Positions 12,792 through 25,716 of a stretch of DNA of 64,000 nucleotides are shown in pieces; position 1 is the stretch's first letter; every line of letters starts with the position of its first letter. The position numbers were made by a program, and so were the translations under genes. Source of the DNA: Sapria himalayana (Eukaryota; Streptophyta; Magnoliopsida; Malpighiales; Rafflesiaceae); contig JAREIK010008149.1 of assembly GCA_029783825.1 (NCBI GenBank), positions 1-64,000 on the forward strand, read 5' to 3'. The notes beneath the pieces are model-generated. The model did no database searches. It was not told the origin of the DNA and was given only the letters and a program-made list of their open reading frames with translations.

Positions 12792-15700
12792 TTAATTATT
12801 GGCATCACTATCATCCTCCAATGAATCTTCTGATATTTTGCCTGAATCCGATAGAAGTTCGAACTCATCTTCAAATAGAAATTGATCATCTTCAATTTCT
12901 ATTATGCTACCATTTGAGTCACATTAATTTTCTGGATCTTCATCAACTTTCACAAAGACAATATTTTTTATGTCATCTTCTTGGAATGCCAGTACAATAT
13001 CTAATTATGCACTTCTTTGTTGTGATGTTGGATCTTCAAATTTTGACAGAGCTTTAATTTTGAAAATCACCTACCAATCACTCTTATCACGAGATAAACT
13101 CGAATAAGTACAATAATATACTTGAGCGGCTTAAACTACCATAATAAATGGCTCATATCGATTATATCTGCATTTATGGTTAACATTCAATAGCTTATAA
13201 TGAATAAATCTTTGTGCCAACATTTCGTGTAGGATAAAACTACTCACACTTAAATAATACAATCATGTTATTTTCGAGTCCAGGATATTCCAACTCAATA
13301 ACTTCTTTGAGTTGACCATAAATCAATCTCATCTACATTATAACCCACACCTTTAATGCATACACTACTATTCATTGTTATTTTAGAAGAACCATGCCTA
13401 AATTGTGTGAAATTTATATCCATTAACAATATACCCAAGATAAGTTGTCACATATTTAAATGGGTCTTTACTTAGATTTTGAATGAAAATATTTTAATCT
13501 CCATTTGAAGGATCAATTGCCAGTGACATAAATTTAAAAATTAATATTAACAAATAAAAGATAATAATAAATTAAATAATTTAAAAATTTAAAACTTAAT
13601 AATTCTCACATAATGTTTGAACCAATTCACAAATTCAGGATCTAGCATATAATCGACATCATTGCTAGAAATTGTGGTTGCCTATATTTTAACTACTTGA
13701 CATAAATACTACACAAATATAAAAAGAGAGAAAGAATATATCAATTTTTAATAATTCATATTAAAGATAAAATTAAACTATGATTAAACCTACAACCATT
13801 TTGTGAAAACATACTCAATATATGGTGCAGCCTCTTCACTATTAAGTAAGACATAGCTTCGGGTTGCTTTGTATTCTTCATCTATCATATATCTTTTTAT
13901 TCCTCTTCCAAATGCTCTTCCAGAGTTACTTAAGATAGATAGTTTGTTCACGGAATCATCTTCTACCATCACATTACCTTCATCATTGCGAAGCATATTT
14001 CTATACTTTGTATTGATATAATCCTCAAAATAATATGAACAAAATGATGATGCTTCTTCTACTAATGATGCATTGTAAATTGAACCTTCAACTTTTGCCT
14101 TATTTCTACATTCAGTTTCAACTTACGAAGATACCTACAACCACAATGTTAGGTTTCAACTATATTAAATTACAATATTACTTATGTACAAAATAATAAA
14201 ACACAGCAAATTATATGTCTTTACCTCTCAAAAGGATACATCCACCTATATTCCTGGCCCTGCTATCCTTGCTTCATATGCCAAATGGACCTGCAAATGC
14301 TCCATTGAGTCAAAAAAACTTGGTGGGAATATCTATTCAAGTTAAAAATAATAAGTGAAATGTCATTCTCAGCTCACCATGTCATCTATTTTGATTGTGG
14401 TTACAGTTAACTATTTGAAAAACAAACAAAGTTCTATAAGGGCCTTTCAAACACTTAGGAGAAGTAATTCACATAATGCTTTCGATATTAATCTCTGCAT
14501 AAATACATGACAGTCATGACTTTTCATTCCAAATAACTTAAGATTCTTCATATCCACACTTCTACCCATTTTGACACATATCCATCATGGAATTTCAAAT
14601 TTTTAATCTATTCATACGATATCTATCTTGCCTTCTTATCAAGCATGTAGCAAGCTTTAGGAAATTTTTTGTTGCCACATTCAGTTTCAATTCAGGATGC
14701 CGAAGTAATCATTCAGCTCTTATCTTGATTTTAAAGTATTTTTTGTTTTTCCATCTACATTAAGGATAAAGTTGAAAACATTGTCAAATACAATTTTTTG
14801 AATATGTATTACATTTAAGTTATGACAAATTAAATTGGACTTCCAATACAGCAAGTCCCAAAATATACTACATTTCCTCTAGCCAAATATTTTATATATT
14901 GGTCCACTACTTCCAGTAGCATCCTTTTCAGTTACCTTCTTCAAACCTAATCTCTAAAACTCTATAATAATATTATCTCCTAAATGAATTGCTGGTGCAA
15001 CTATCATCACAATTTTATTTTTTCGAAAAGTAGTTCTATTTCTTCAAAATGGATGATTCTTTAAATATGCAATAAAGTCAAAATTGTTTACCCCTAAATT
15101 AGAGGGTAAATGCATCAGAATTTATCATGCAATACGAGAATATGAATCATCCTATAGTACTCTAGCCAGACAACATTGAATATGCAAAAAGTCACCTACC
15201 GTCCATATAAGGGCTACCTGTATAATGAAATTTTACTTTTTTGAGATATCATATGTATCAATGCCAAAATCTCACAAATGATTTAACTCTGCAATAAGAA
15301 GCTGTATGAAAACATCCAGCATACTTTAATTTTTTGGCCCTAGAACCAATATTGAGAAAAACATATATTGCACCTTCATACACAATCTTGGAGGCAAGTT
15401 ACTTGGTGTCACTATGACTGGCCATGTTGAATATTATTATCCAGATTGCCCAAATAGTGAAATCCATCAGTGTAGAGACCCAATCTCACATTTCGATTTC
15501 AGCTACAAAATATTGATGTAAATAATTAAAATGCTTCCAAGCAAGTGAATCTGATGGATGATGCATTACCCCTTCTTCAACCTCATTCTCATAATGCCAC
15601 CTCATAACATTTGTTGTAGTATTTGATGTATATAGTCTTTGTTATCGAGTAATTAATGGAAAATAATACATCTTTTTAAATACAACCTTTAATTTTTGTG

Positions 15701-16453
15701 GCATATCTTCAACACGAGGTACCTTTTTAAATCGAGGATGATCACAAAACATACAATTAATTAAATCACTATCACCACCCCAATATAACATACATTCTTT
15801 TAAACAACAATCAATTTTTTTGGCTCGATTCCTCGAAGTAATTTTTTAGTATTGTAAAATTTATTAGTGATCAAATTATTATCCGGAACAATCTTCTTCA
15901 TTAGTTTTGTCACCTGATCAAATAATTTCTCAGACATATGATTTTCTGACTTAATGCTCATAAGTCGAGCCATAAGTGACAATTGTGAATGTGTTTTATA
16001 ACGCCACAATGTTTATCTACAGCTTTAAGCATTTCATAAAATTTCTAAGCTTTAGGATTAGGTGGTTCATCGACGTAATTCATATTGAAGTCAACACCAG
16101 CAGGTTGCGTGTTATTCTATGGTATGTATTTGATGATTCTTCACCACAAGCAAATGATTCAGTATCCTCATTTTGGTCAATGTTCAGAGCCTTTGTACTT
16201 TCCCCATGATAAATCCAAACAAAATAATTTGACACAAAGCCATATTTTGTCAAATGGAATCTTATAGTGTTTGCATCACGAAAAGGGATATTCTTACACT
16301 TGCGATGAATAGATGAACACTTTATTTTTTTTCATCCATCCATCTCGATTGACTACATGCAAAATTGATGAAAGTTTCAAGCCCGCTCAAAAAATATTTA
16401 TTCAAAAATCAATTTATAAACCTTCTGTGCACCCACTAATGATCTGAACTCAT
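12792..16453 (-). pseudogene. TNP2: TNP2 transposase, copy A
   Basis: Catalytic transposase of CACTA elements, which cuts and joins the element ends in the nucleus. On the - strand the start is ATG at 16453 (MSSDH, the transposase-associated N-terminal domain, with a stop at codon 6). Next come MSIKSENHMSEKLFDQV and FYNTKKLLRGIEPKKL (15800-16009), the catalytic-core block RLGLYTDGFHYLGNL with its TDGF motif (near 15475), AYSMLSGW (near 15180), the conserved C-terminal domain (14250-14450), then DEEYKATRSYVLLNSEEAAPY (in part; 13790-13996). It ends with an acidic tail, SEDSLEDDSDANN and TAA at 12792. Many stops and frameshifts, plus some intact introns, make this an old pseudogene. The family product is usually over 700 residues, and the remnant spans all of it. 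Confidence 0.85.
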
Positions 16454-16735
16454 TTTGCTCTGTTTTATTTACAAAAATTAATGCTCAATCATTATTTTGA
16501 ATTAACCATTCTATTACTTCAAAATATACTAATATTTAATTAAAAATTTTTATAGATGGATATTTAAAAATTAAATATCATGAATATCGAGCCAATGATT
16601 TTAAGAATCTACATAAATAGATAAAGCCATTTGTAGCACAATAAAGATTACTAGATATAACAGTAATACTAGATAAAGGGAGCAAAATATGATGATACAC
16701 AAGAAAGGAAAGCAAAAAAGAAAGACATTTAAAGT

Positions 16736-17200
16736 TTGAAGGGGAGAGGGAGAGAGAGAGCAAGAGAAAGAGAGAGAGAAGGTGGGGAGAGAGAAGGTGG
16801 GGAGAGAGAAGGTGGGGAGAGAGAGAGGACAGAGAAATGAGAAGATGAGCGGAGAGAGAGAGAGAAGGAGAGAGAGAAGGAGGGAGAGCGGAGGAGAGAA
16901 ATGGTGAGAGGGAGAGAGAGAGGGGGGAGAGATGGTGAAAGGAAGAGAGAGGGGGGAGAGATGGTGAAAGGGATAGAGAGTGAAAGAGAGAGAGAGAGGA
17001 AGAGGGAGAGGGAGAGAGAGTGAAAGTGAGAGAAATAGTGAGAAAGAGGGAGAGGGAGAGATGGGGGAGGGAGAGAGAGCAAGAAAGAAGAGCAAAAGAA
17101 AGAAGAAATAACAAGAGAGAGTGTGTGACACATAAAGAAAAAGTGGAATAGAGTGATAGAAATAATTAGAGAGGGACAGAGAGAGATAGAGAGTGTAGTG
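16736..17200 (+). repeat. GA-rich tract upstream of TNP2, copy A
   Basis: About 460 bp of GAGA and GGGAGA repeats with a local minisatellite near 16770-16830 (three copies of GAGAAGGTGGGGA). It lies 0.3 kb upstream of the TNP2 start, on the 5' side of the gene. The same tract sits in the same place in copy B (44094-44510) but is absent from copy C. Ser/Leu-rich reading frames on the - strand are by-products. Confidence 0.92.
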
Positions 17201-17459
17201 TTAGAATGAAAAATTATATAAAAGAAAATAAAATTTCTTCTAAATAAATCAATCAAATATTACATCTTTTGTCATACATAACTTCATATTTGAGTTTGAG
17301 GCCCAAGGGCTGGGATTAGGTAAGAGTACGACCCTTATTTGTATTATACCATATATGAGCCTGATCAATAGGCATTCTCATGCTATGTGTTTACATATTG
17401 TTGATATTATATCCTTTGCCATTTAATTTCAAGTTAGTGCAACAAATTAGTATTATCCC
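17201..17459. other. Conserved spacer between GA tract and ~540-bp array, copy A
   Basis: Non-repetitive sequence with a clear counterpart at 44511-44770 in copy B (shared TTTTGTCATACA, GAGGCC and AAATTAGTATTATCCCAT). No coding potential is seen. By position it could hold the TNP2 promoter. Confidence 0.6.
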
Positions 17460-19409
17460 ATATATAATTATATGTTAGGATACATATAGTAAATGTAGTT
17501 ATAAATAGTTACATATAGTTAACCATATATTTATATATAGATATATGCATACAAGTAGTTATAAGTAAATATAAATAAATCTATACAAAGTTATAAACAA
17601 TTATATAGATTTACATATATCTATACATAATTAAAAATAAAGTTATTTATTTATATAGAGTTATTTACAGTTATAAGAATATGTATATATAGTTATACAC
17701 ATATAGCTAAACATTATGTTGTATGTTTTTATACATATAATTGTAAATATTGTTACATGTAGTTATACATAGAGTTACACGTATAGTTAAACTTATATTT
17801 ATACATGTATGTATATAATTTTATCATATAATTTAATATATTTATACATATAGTTATGTATAGGTATGTATATAATAAATTCATTTTTTATACTAATATT
17901 TAAAAATGTATATTAAATAATATATTAATTAATATTTAAATATATTTATGTATGACATTTTTATAGTTATACATATAGTAAGATAGAATTATTTATTGTT
18001 ATATGTTAGAATACATATAATATATATAGTTATAAAAAATTATATATCATTAAACATTTAGTTATATATATATATATATATTCATACGAGTAGTTAAATT
18101 TAGGTATAGATAAATATATACAATGTTATAAATAAATATATAGATTTAAATATATGTATAGATGTATGTATAATAGTTAAAATATAGTTATATTTAATTA
18201 TATAAAGTTTTATTTAGTTTTACAAATGTTATATATAGTTATACACATGTAATTTAAAATTAATGTTGTATGTTGTTACACTGTAATTATAAATATAGTT
18301 ACATGTGGTTATACATATAGTTATACATATAGTTAAACTTGTATTTATACATGTAGGTATATATATTTGTTCATATAATTTCATATATTTATACATATAG
18401 TTATGTATAGGAATGGATATACTAAATACATTTTTTATACTAATATACAAAAATGTATATTAAATATATGTTGTTAATTATATATTTAAATATAGTTATT
18501 TATTTAGTTTTAAAATATGTATTATATAGTATACACATATATTCAAACATAATGTTATATGTTGTTATACATGTAATTATACTTATAGTTACCTTTGGTT
18601 ATACATATAGTTACACATATAGTTAAACTTATATTTATACATGTAGGTATATATATTTATTTATATAATTTTAATCTATATACATATAGTTATGTATAGG
18701 TATAGATATAATAAATACATTTTTGAATACTAATATAAACAAATGTATATTAAATATAAGTTTTAAATTATATATTTAAATATAGTTATGTATAAAGCTT
18801 TTATAGTAATACATATAATAAGATATGATTATTTATAGTTATATGTTATTATACATATAATATATAGCTATAAATATTTTTATATAGTTAAACATATAGT
18901 TATATATAGATATATTCATACAAATAGTTATACATAAATGTATAAAGTTATAAATAAATATATACATTACATATATGTATACATACGTACAAATATAGTT
19001 ATATTTAAAAATTATAGTGTTATATAGTTATAGAATTATTTATATATAGTTATACAATTATTTATATATAGTTATATGAATATTTATATATAGTTATACA
19101 CATATAGTTAAATATAATATTGTATGTTATTATACAAGTAATTATAAATATAGTTACATGTGATTTTTATATAGTTATAGCTATATTTATACAATTAGGT
19201 ATATATTTTTATTTATATAATTTAATATATCTATACATATAGTTATGTATAGGACTAGATATAGTAAAATATATTTTAGAATACTAAAATATACAAATGT
19301 ATATTAAATATAAGTTGTAAATTATATATTTAAATATAGTTATGTATAATGCGTTTATAGTAATACATATAGTCAAAGACAATTATTTATAGTTATATGT
19401 TTTTATACC
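17460..19409. repeat. Tandem array of ~540-bp AT-rich monomers, copy A (first part)
   Basis: At first sight a run of TATAGTTATA words, but longer landmarks recur in a fixed order. ACTTATATTTATACATGTA (or a variant) lies at about 17791, 18337, 18627 and 19179, each followed by ATATAGTTATGTATAGG, a TTTTTATACTAATAT block and GTATATTAAATATA. Spacings are 546, 290 and 552 bp, so the monomer is about 540 bp with one shortened unit. The same array occurs at 44775-46350 and 58940-60570. Confidence 0.88.
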
Positions 19410-20315
19410 TTTGGGATCCAATGGCAAAAAGGCTCAAAATAGAAAATAAACAAGTTCGGCTTACAACAGATCAGAACAACGTAAATGCGGTCTTGTATTT
19501 CAGGCATGCAATATATATATATATAAATAGAATTTGAATCCCCCTAGAAATAGATGATGCCATCCACATAACAGAACAAAACTCAAGAAAAATAGGCAAA
19601 GATTAGATCAACATCCATATATGTCAAAAAAGTTTACCTAATCTTGCTTATATTGTTCATGATTTGCTGGCAATGTAATTGGAAAGCCGATCAAAATCCT
19701 CGTACAGGCCATCGCCAGAGGTAGCACTGTTGCTCTAAATCTGTGATTGCCTTTGGAGAAGAGAGTGAAGTCCTAGATTATCAGTAATTTCAGTTGCATT
19801 CATTGCATTGGGAAGATCTTGCTTATTGGCTAACACCAGCAAAACTGCATCTCGAAGCTTTTCCTCGTTATCATCCTATGCAACTCATCTCTGGCTTCAA
19901 CTACTCGATCTCTATCATTACTGTCTACCGTAAATATGAGACCTTGGGTATTTTGGAAGTAATCTCTCTAGAAAGGGTGAATCTTGTCTTGACCCCCAAA
20001 ATCCCACACAGTGAAAGTAATGTTTTTCTATTTAATAGTTTCTACTTTGAAGAAAATAGTAGGAATTGTGGTGACAATTTCACCAAGCTTCAACTTATAC
20101 AGAATGGTTGTCTTTCCACCAGCATCAAGACCTAACATCAAAATCCTCATCTCCTTGTTGACAAATAGCCTACTGAACAGCTTTGTGAACGTAAATCCTA
20201 TTTCTTCCACTAAATCTCAAATCCTTTGTCATATGGTAGTAAAGAGATCTGATGAGAGAAAGAAACAGAATCAATAGACCTCAAGAGATGGTCACCGTAT
20301 AGAGAGGTCAACCTC
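19410..20315 (-). pseudogene. ARF1: Processed pseudogene of ADP-ribosylation factor 1 (ARF)
   Basis: Retrocopy of a small GTPase that recruits coat proteins to Golgi membranes. Read on the - strand from 20210 to 19657 it spans the whole protein, without introns. [20 protein letters not shown] is followed by the P-loop GLDAGGKT, then [48 protein letters not shown] and the C-terminal NYIASKS. It is dead: the start is GTG, there are TAG stops after VETIK, HPF and SQI, and one base is missing after HRM. About 105 bp of 5' UTR and 250 bp of 3' UTR are included. The copy sits inside a ~540-bp monomer between two 16-bp direct repeats, TATATGTTTTTATACC (19394-19409) and TATATGTTCTTATACC (20316-20331), one mismatch apart. 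This shows LINE-mediated insertion. No poly(A) tail remains. Confidence 0.93.
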
Positions 20316-20850
20316 TATATGTTCTTATACCAATAGTATACATAATTAAAAAAAAGAGTTATATATTATATATAGATATATTCATACAAGTAGTTATAAG
20401 TAGTTATACATAAATATATACAAAGTTATAAATAAATATATAGATTTAATTATATGAATACATATATGTATGCATAGATACAAATTTAATTATATTTAAT
20501 TATATAGTGTGTTACTTAGTTATACAAATATTTATATATAGTTATATACATATAGCTATAAATATGTATGTAGTTAAAGATATAGTTATATATAACATTT
20601 TTATAGTTATACATATATAAAACTACAATTATATAGAGTTATATATTATTATACGTATGATATATTTTGTTAAAAATATAGTTATATCGAATTACTCATT
20701 TAGTTATAAAATATTATATAGTTAAAAAAATAATTATATATAGTTATTAATATAGTTATAAAATGGTTTACATAGTTACAAATGTAGTTAAATATAATTA
20801 TGAATAGTTTTATATTGTTATACAAATATTTATAAATAGGTAACATAAAA
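20316..20850. repeat. ~540-bp monomer array, copy A (second part)
   Basis: The monomer interrupted by the ARF retrocopy resumes here with the same words that follow the insertion point in copy B (TATAGTATATATAGTT-like, then CATACAAGTAGTTATAAG). It fades out near 20850. Confidence 0.8.
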
Positions 20851-21659
20851 TATGATAACAACACACTCTCAAATGCCCAATTGAATTAAATCACTATAGA
20901 GAAAGAACTTGTATAAACAATCTTTTCTTTTGGAAAGTTAATATCATATTTAGTGGGAAAACAAAGTCATAGTATATATTAAATATTCTATAATCAAATA
21001 TCTCATAGAAAAGAAAGATATCAGGCCTAGATTAATTTGATGGATTTTACTATTGCAATAGTTTGAACTATAGATATTATATAAGAAATTTACATATAAT
21101 CAAAATTTAAAATAGCTTATCAAGACTAGAAAAAAAAGATAGAAGAGTTGTTGAAGAAGATATTAGAAATTTTTTTTTTATTTGAACAATTATATTATTG
21201 AATGAAATGTAACTCCAAGGTAAGTAGTATTGAATGAACCATATCATTACAAGTAGTACTCTCATCAAAATATGAGGCAAAGTGTTATAGATGGGAGATT
21301 ATAATATCGTGCAATAATGTCACTTTTTGCTCATGCTCTCATTAATTGTGTAACATGTTAATAAATATGTGCTCAAGTATTTTTCTTCTCAAAAATAATG
21401 TTAATATTTACATATATATGCATAAATATATATGTGCATATACACTAACCTACACACACACATTTATACATCCATATGCATTACTATACATTATATCACA
21501 ATACACATTTTTGTACTTTTGTATATATTCACACATGTATCTACATTTTCAAAGTAGTGTGTATATACTTGTATGAATGCATATACTACTAAACACCCAC
21601 ACAAACACACACATATACCTATATACGTAATGTATTTTTAAAATTACACATGAAACAAT

Positions 21660-21697
<38 letters not shown>

Positions 21698-23200
21698 ATG
21701 TAAATGTATTTAAAATTTTATGATTTTGAAAATTTAATTAAAATAAAATATTATATATTGTACACAATTTATAAAATATTGTATATTCTTTATATTTAAA
21801 ATAAATGTGTGTGTGTGTATATGGGTGGGTGTGTGTGTCTGAAGTATATTAATGCATAAAATGAAATTATGAATTAACTATATGAGCTTCTATTTTATTC
21901 AAATAATTGTTTTTTTTAATTTATATTAAAATTACTATCATTATACTCATATAAATAAATGAAAATGACAAATTCGTAAATTATGTTGTTTTACAATTAT
22001 GTTAATAATTAAAATATTGGTCATAAATGGATAATATTGTTTTGTTTTTTTATATAACTTTTTTATTAAAATATTAATGTCAATGAAAAATTTCTAATTA
22101 TTATTTATTGTTATTAATAAAACTTTAGAAACTTTAAAATTCAAACAATTATAATGTAGTGCATATAAATACATGTCTTAAATATTTTGTAAAAAATCAA
22201 TTATATTTTTAATAATGTTCAAACAAAATAAGTTACCATATAAATACATGAATAAATTTTTCTACAAATTATTATTTTTTTATTCAAAATATATAAATGA
22301 CCTTATAAATATATGAATTTGTTTTTTAAAATAATTATTTTTAATTTTTTTTTAAAATTGAATACACTACAATGTTTTTATTTGTAATTAATATATACAT
22401 TTTAATCCTTATTTTTTTATTATAAATATAACGTATTGCATATTATGAGGTGCAAATTTTATTTGGTAAATAAATTTTATTTTTAATCTTTTATCAATGT
22501 AAATTGAAACTACATCACATATTAATTTTAAAAATTTTTATTATATCTATTACACAAACTTATTGTTATTTGTTTTAAAATTCACAACATGAATTTTAAC
22601 AATATACATTTTATTAGAAATCAATTTTAGTTAAATGATATTAAGTGAACCAAAAATACAAACCCTAAACATATTAAATCATAATGATTTATACAAACAT
22701 ATAAAAATACATTAAAAATACATTTAAGGTTGAAAAAATTAAATTTTAACATCCTAAAATATATGGAAATATGCTAAAGATTTATACAATATCAAAAATA
22801 TATATATATGAATGAGATGAATGATATGAACGGATATTAAGTTTCTAAATCATGTAGTTATACATGTTGTAGATGTCATTATATTTTGTTTTTCATGTTA
22901 TTATATATATTTAGACTTATGGCTATGTATAGGTATTGATGTAGATAAATACATTTATATATAGTAATATGTTGATATACATATTGTTAAATACATTTAT
23001 ATATAGTTATATATAAATGTATAAATCTTTATATATTTAAGTTCCTCAAATCAATAAGTGTATTTAAACATAACTATACATGAATATGCATGTGTGATAT
23101 AATTCAAATTTTGTATATAAATATATTTTTCTATATCTATAACTATAAAAATAGTATACATAAACATAACTATGTATAAATATAATAACATATATTTAAT

Positions 23201-23242
<42 letters not shown>

Positions 23243-23642
23243 ATGAAATTAATTGATGATAGACACCTTGATTTTTTTGTTACATTTTGGAAAGTGACGG
23301 CATAAAGGTAGATATAATTGTGTGAAGAAGTGGTTAGATGTAAAAAAAATGATCACTCTATGTCATTATTTTTGGCCAACAAGAGACTCTAGTTGGCAAA
23401 ATAAGCTAAATATAAAAATGACATTGGATTAATCATATCTATGCTTGGAAAAAATACACCAAGCACCTTGCCATGGAGCTCACCTAGTGGCACTTCATCA
23501 TCACCATATTCCACAATCTCTTAACATCAACTTCTTCCAAGGTCTCAAATATTCAGTCATGGAATTTGAGAAATTCTATGTCAAAGAGAATTAGATAGAG
23601 GGTAAAACTAATTCGATCAAACTAGTTTGATTAAAATTGAGT
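20851..23642. other. AT-rich filler without recognisable genes
   Basis: Very AT-rich sequence with short CA/TG clusters (21440-21640, 21670-21697, 21808-21840) and an (AT)n run at about 23208-23240. A TAGTTATG-type stretch at 22850-23170 may be a diverged outlier of the ~540-bp monomer. No open frame above background and no transposon terminus could be supported. Confidence 0.6.
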
Positions 23643-23998
23643 TTGATTTGAAGTGTGTGTGTGTGTGATTGAGAGAGAGAGAGAGAGAGATTGAGATGGA
23701 TAGAAAGATGGAGAGGAATAGAGAGATGGAGAGAGAGAGAGAGAGATACGGAGAGAGAGAGAGAGAGAGATACAGAGAGAGAGAGAGAGAGATACGGAGA
23801 GAGAGAGAGAGAGAGAATGAGATGGAGAGAGAGAGAGAGAATGAGATGGAGAGAGAGAGAGAGAGAATGAGATGGAGAGAGAGAGAGAGATGGGGAAAGA
23901 GAGAGAGAAAGAGAGAGAGAGAGATTGAAAGAGAGAGAGAGAGAGAGACAGAGAGAGAGATTGAGAGAGAGAGAGATGTAGAGAGAGAGAGTAATAGA
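23643..23998 (+). repeat. GAGA microsatellite
   Basis: About 350 bp of (GA)n broken by GAGATACG and GAATGAGATG units in local higher-order repeats. It gives an Arg/Glu-only reading frame on the + strand that is not a gene. It resembles the GA tracts upstream of TNP2 but has no TNP2 next to it. Confidence 0.93.
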
Positions 23999-25249
23999 GT
24001 AATGCCTATTTATGAAAGAAATGATGCAACTAACTAAAGAGTATTTTGTGAAAATTAGTAAGAGATCAGGCTAGACATTTCCTAGTAATGGTTGAACAAC
24101 AAAAGACTAAAGAATTTATATTAGAAATTATGATAATGGATGAACTAAATCTTGAGGGAAAAAAATTAAATGATGCTTAGAAAAATAGTTGCATAAATTA
24201 TAAGCTATATAGTAATGTTTGAATAATTTCCAGCATCCCATTGAAGAAATAGGACATGAGATGTTTTTTTAGATTAACTCAAGCTAGTGTGATTGTTGCT
24301 AAACATACTACTGATGTTGAGAATTTAGTAAATTTTTTTTTATAAGTTATGAATAATAATGAAAGAAATTGACCTTTTTGAAAAATGACTGAGAATTAAA
24401 TTCAGATGTGATATTTATGAAGCAATCATAAATGAGAAATTATTGATATAGCTTTAGAACTAGAGAAAGATAAAGTTTTGCAATTATTTAAGAACAATGG
24501 CTGAGACAATCCAAGATAGTGAAATATGTGAAGATCAAGTTAGTGAACTGAAGAGATTTAGCACCTTGGACTCCAAGGATAGCTTGCAAAGTATGTGAAG
24601 GAATGTAATTGTGTGCCAAAGAGAATTATATCTCAAACACCAATAATTTTATAGGTGTGATGTGAGAATTTATATATATTCTAATTTCTCAAAAAAAAGT
24701 AGAAACACAAGACATAAAGCACTCTTGAAGGAATTCCAAGGATATTTTATTTAACAATCAAAAAGAGCCTAGAATGTGATCCTTCAATGCTAATTGTAAT
24801 TTAGATTCACATAACTAATAATCTATTAATAGATATATTAATCAAGAGCAACATAATTTACAATGGATCTAAAATATGCCTTGTGTTTTAGTCATGATTT
24901 TCACTAGTGTCATATTAAAGATCTATGCGAAGCAAAGTAATAATTTATGTTTTGTGTTTTTGGAGAAACAAAAGGCACAAAACACTTATACAATTTCTTT
25001 GAACTTGGAACAACATATTCACTTATATCTAATATATTTTTAGAGAAAATGAGAGTGGTTCAAAAAAAATAGAAGACTTCTATATTATTTCTTTCATCTA
25101 GAGATGCAATTTACTCATATCAAATAGTTAATTAGTATATACTATTATGAAATAGGAAGGAATTAACTTTTGATATGTTATACCTAGAATTATATGGGAT
25201 TGATGTGTATCTAAGAAGGAAATGGTAGTTAAAAAAAAATACCAAAATT
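23999..25249. other. AT-rich filler, possible decayed retroelement
   Basis: No ORF of note. Short stretches on the + strand read like an old gag or polymerase, but none carries a motif that I can defend. I see nothing else here. Confidence 0.4.
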
Positions 25250-25716
25250 GTTTTTTTTGTTTTTTTTTATTTTTTATTTGTTTTATTTGTTTTATTTGTT
25301 TTATTTTGTTTGTTTTTTATTTTTTGTTTGTTTTTTAGTTTTTAATTATATTATTATTTTTTTATTTTTTATTGTTTTTTTTTATTTTTTTATTTTTTTA
25401 TTTTTTATTTTTTATTTTTTTATTTTTTATTTTTTTATTTTTTATTTTTTATTTTTTTTATTTTTTATTTTTTATTTTTTTATTTTTTTATTTTTTTATT
25501 TTTTATTTTTTATTTTTTTATTTTTTTATTTTTTATTTTTTATTTTTTTATTTTTTATTTTTTTATTTTTTTATTTTTTTATTTTTTTATTTTTTTATTT
25601 TTTTATTTTTTTATTTTTTTATTTTTTATTTTTTATTTTTTTTATTTTTTTATTTTTTATTTTTTTATTTTTTATTTTTTATTTTTTTATTTTTTTATTT
25701 TTTTTTTATTTTTTAA
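25250..25716 (+). repeat. (T5-7A)n low-complexity tract
   Basis: About 470 bp of T-runs of 5-8 separated by single A, preceded by TTTTATTTG units. It gives a Phe/Leu/Ile-rich hydrophobic ORF on the + strand that is an artefact. On the - strand it is an A-rich tract that could be an expanded poly(A) tail, but no retroposon body could be recognised beside it. Confidence 0.93.

Noticed and set aside
16578..17256. Ser/Leu/Pro-rich ORFs over the GA tract, and similar ones at 44013-44477. An Arg/Glu ORF at 23669-24037.
   Set aside because: Products of GA repeats. They overlap each other in three frames.
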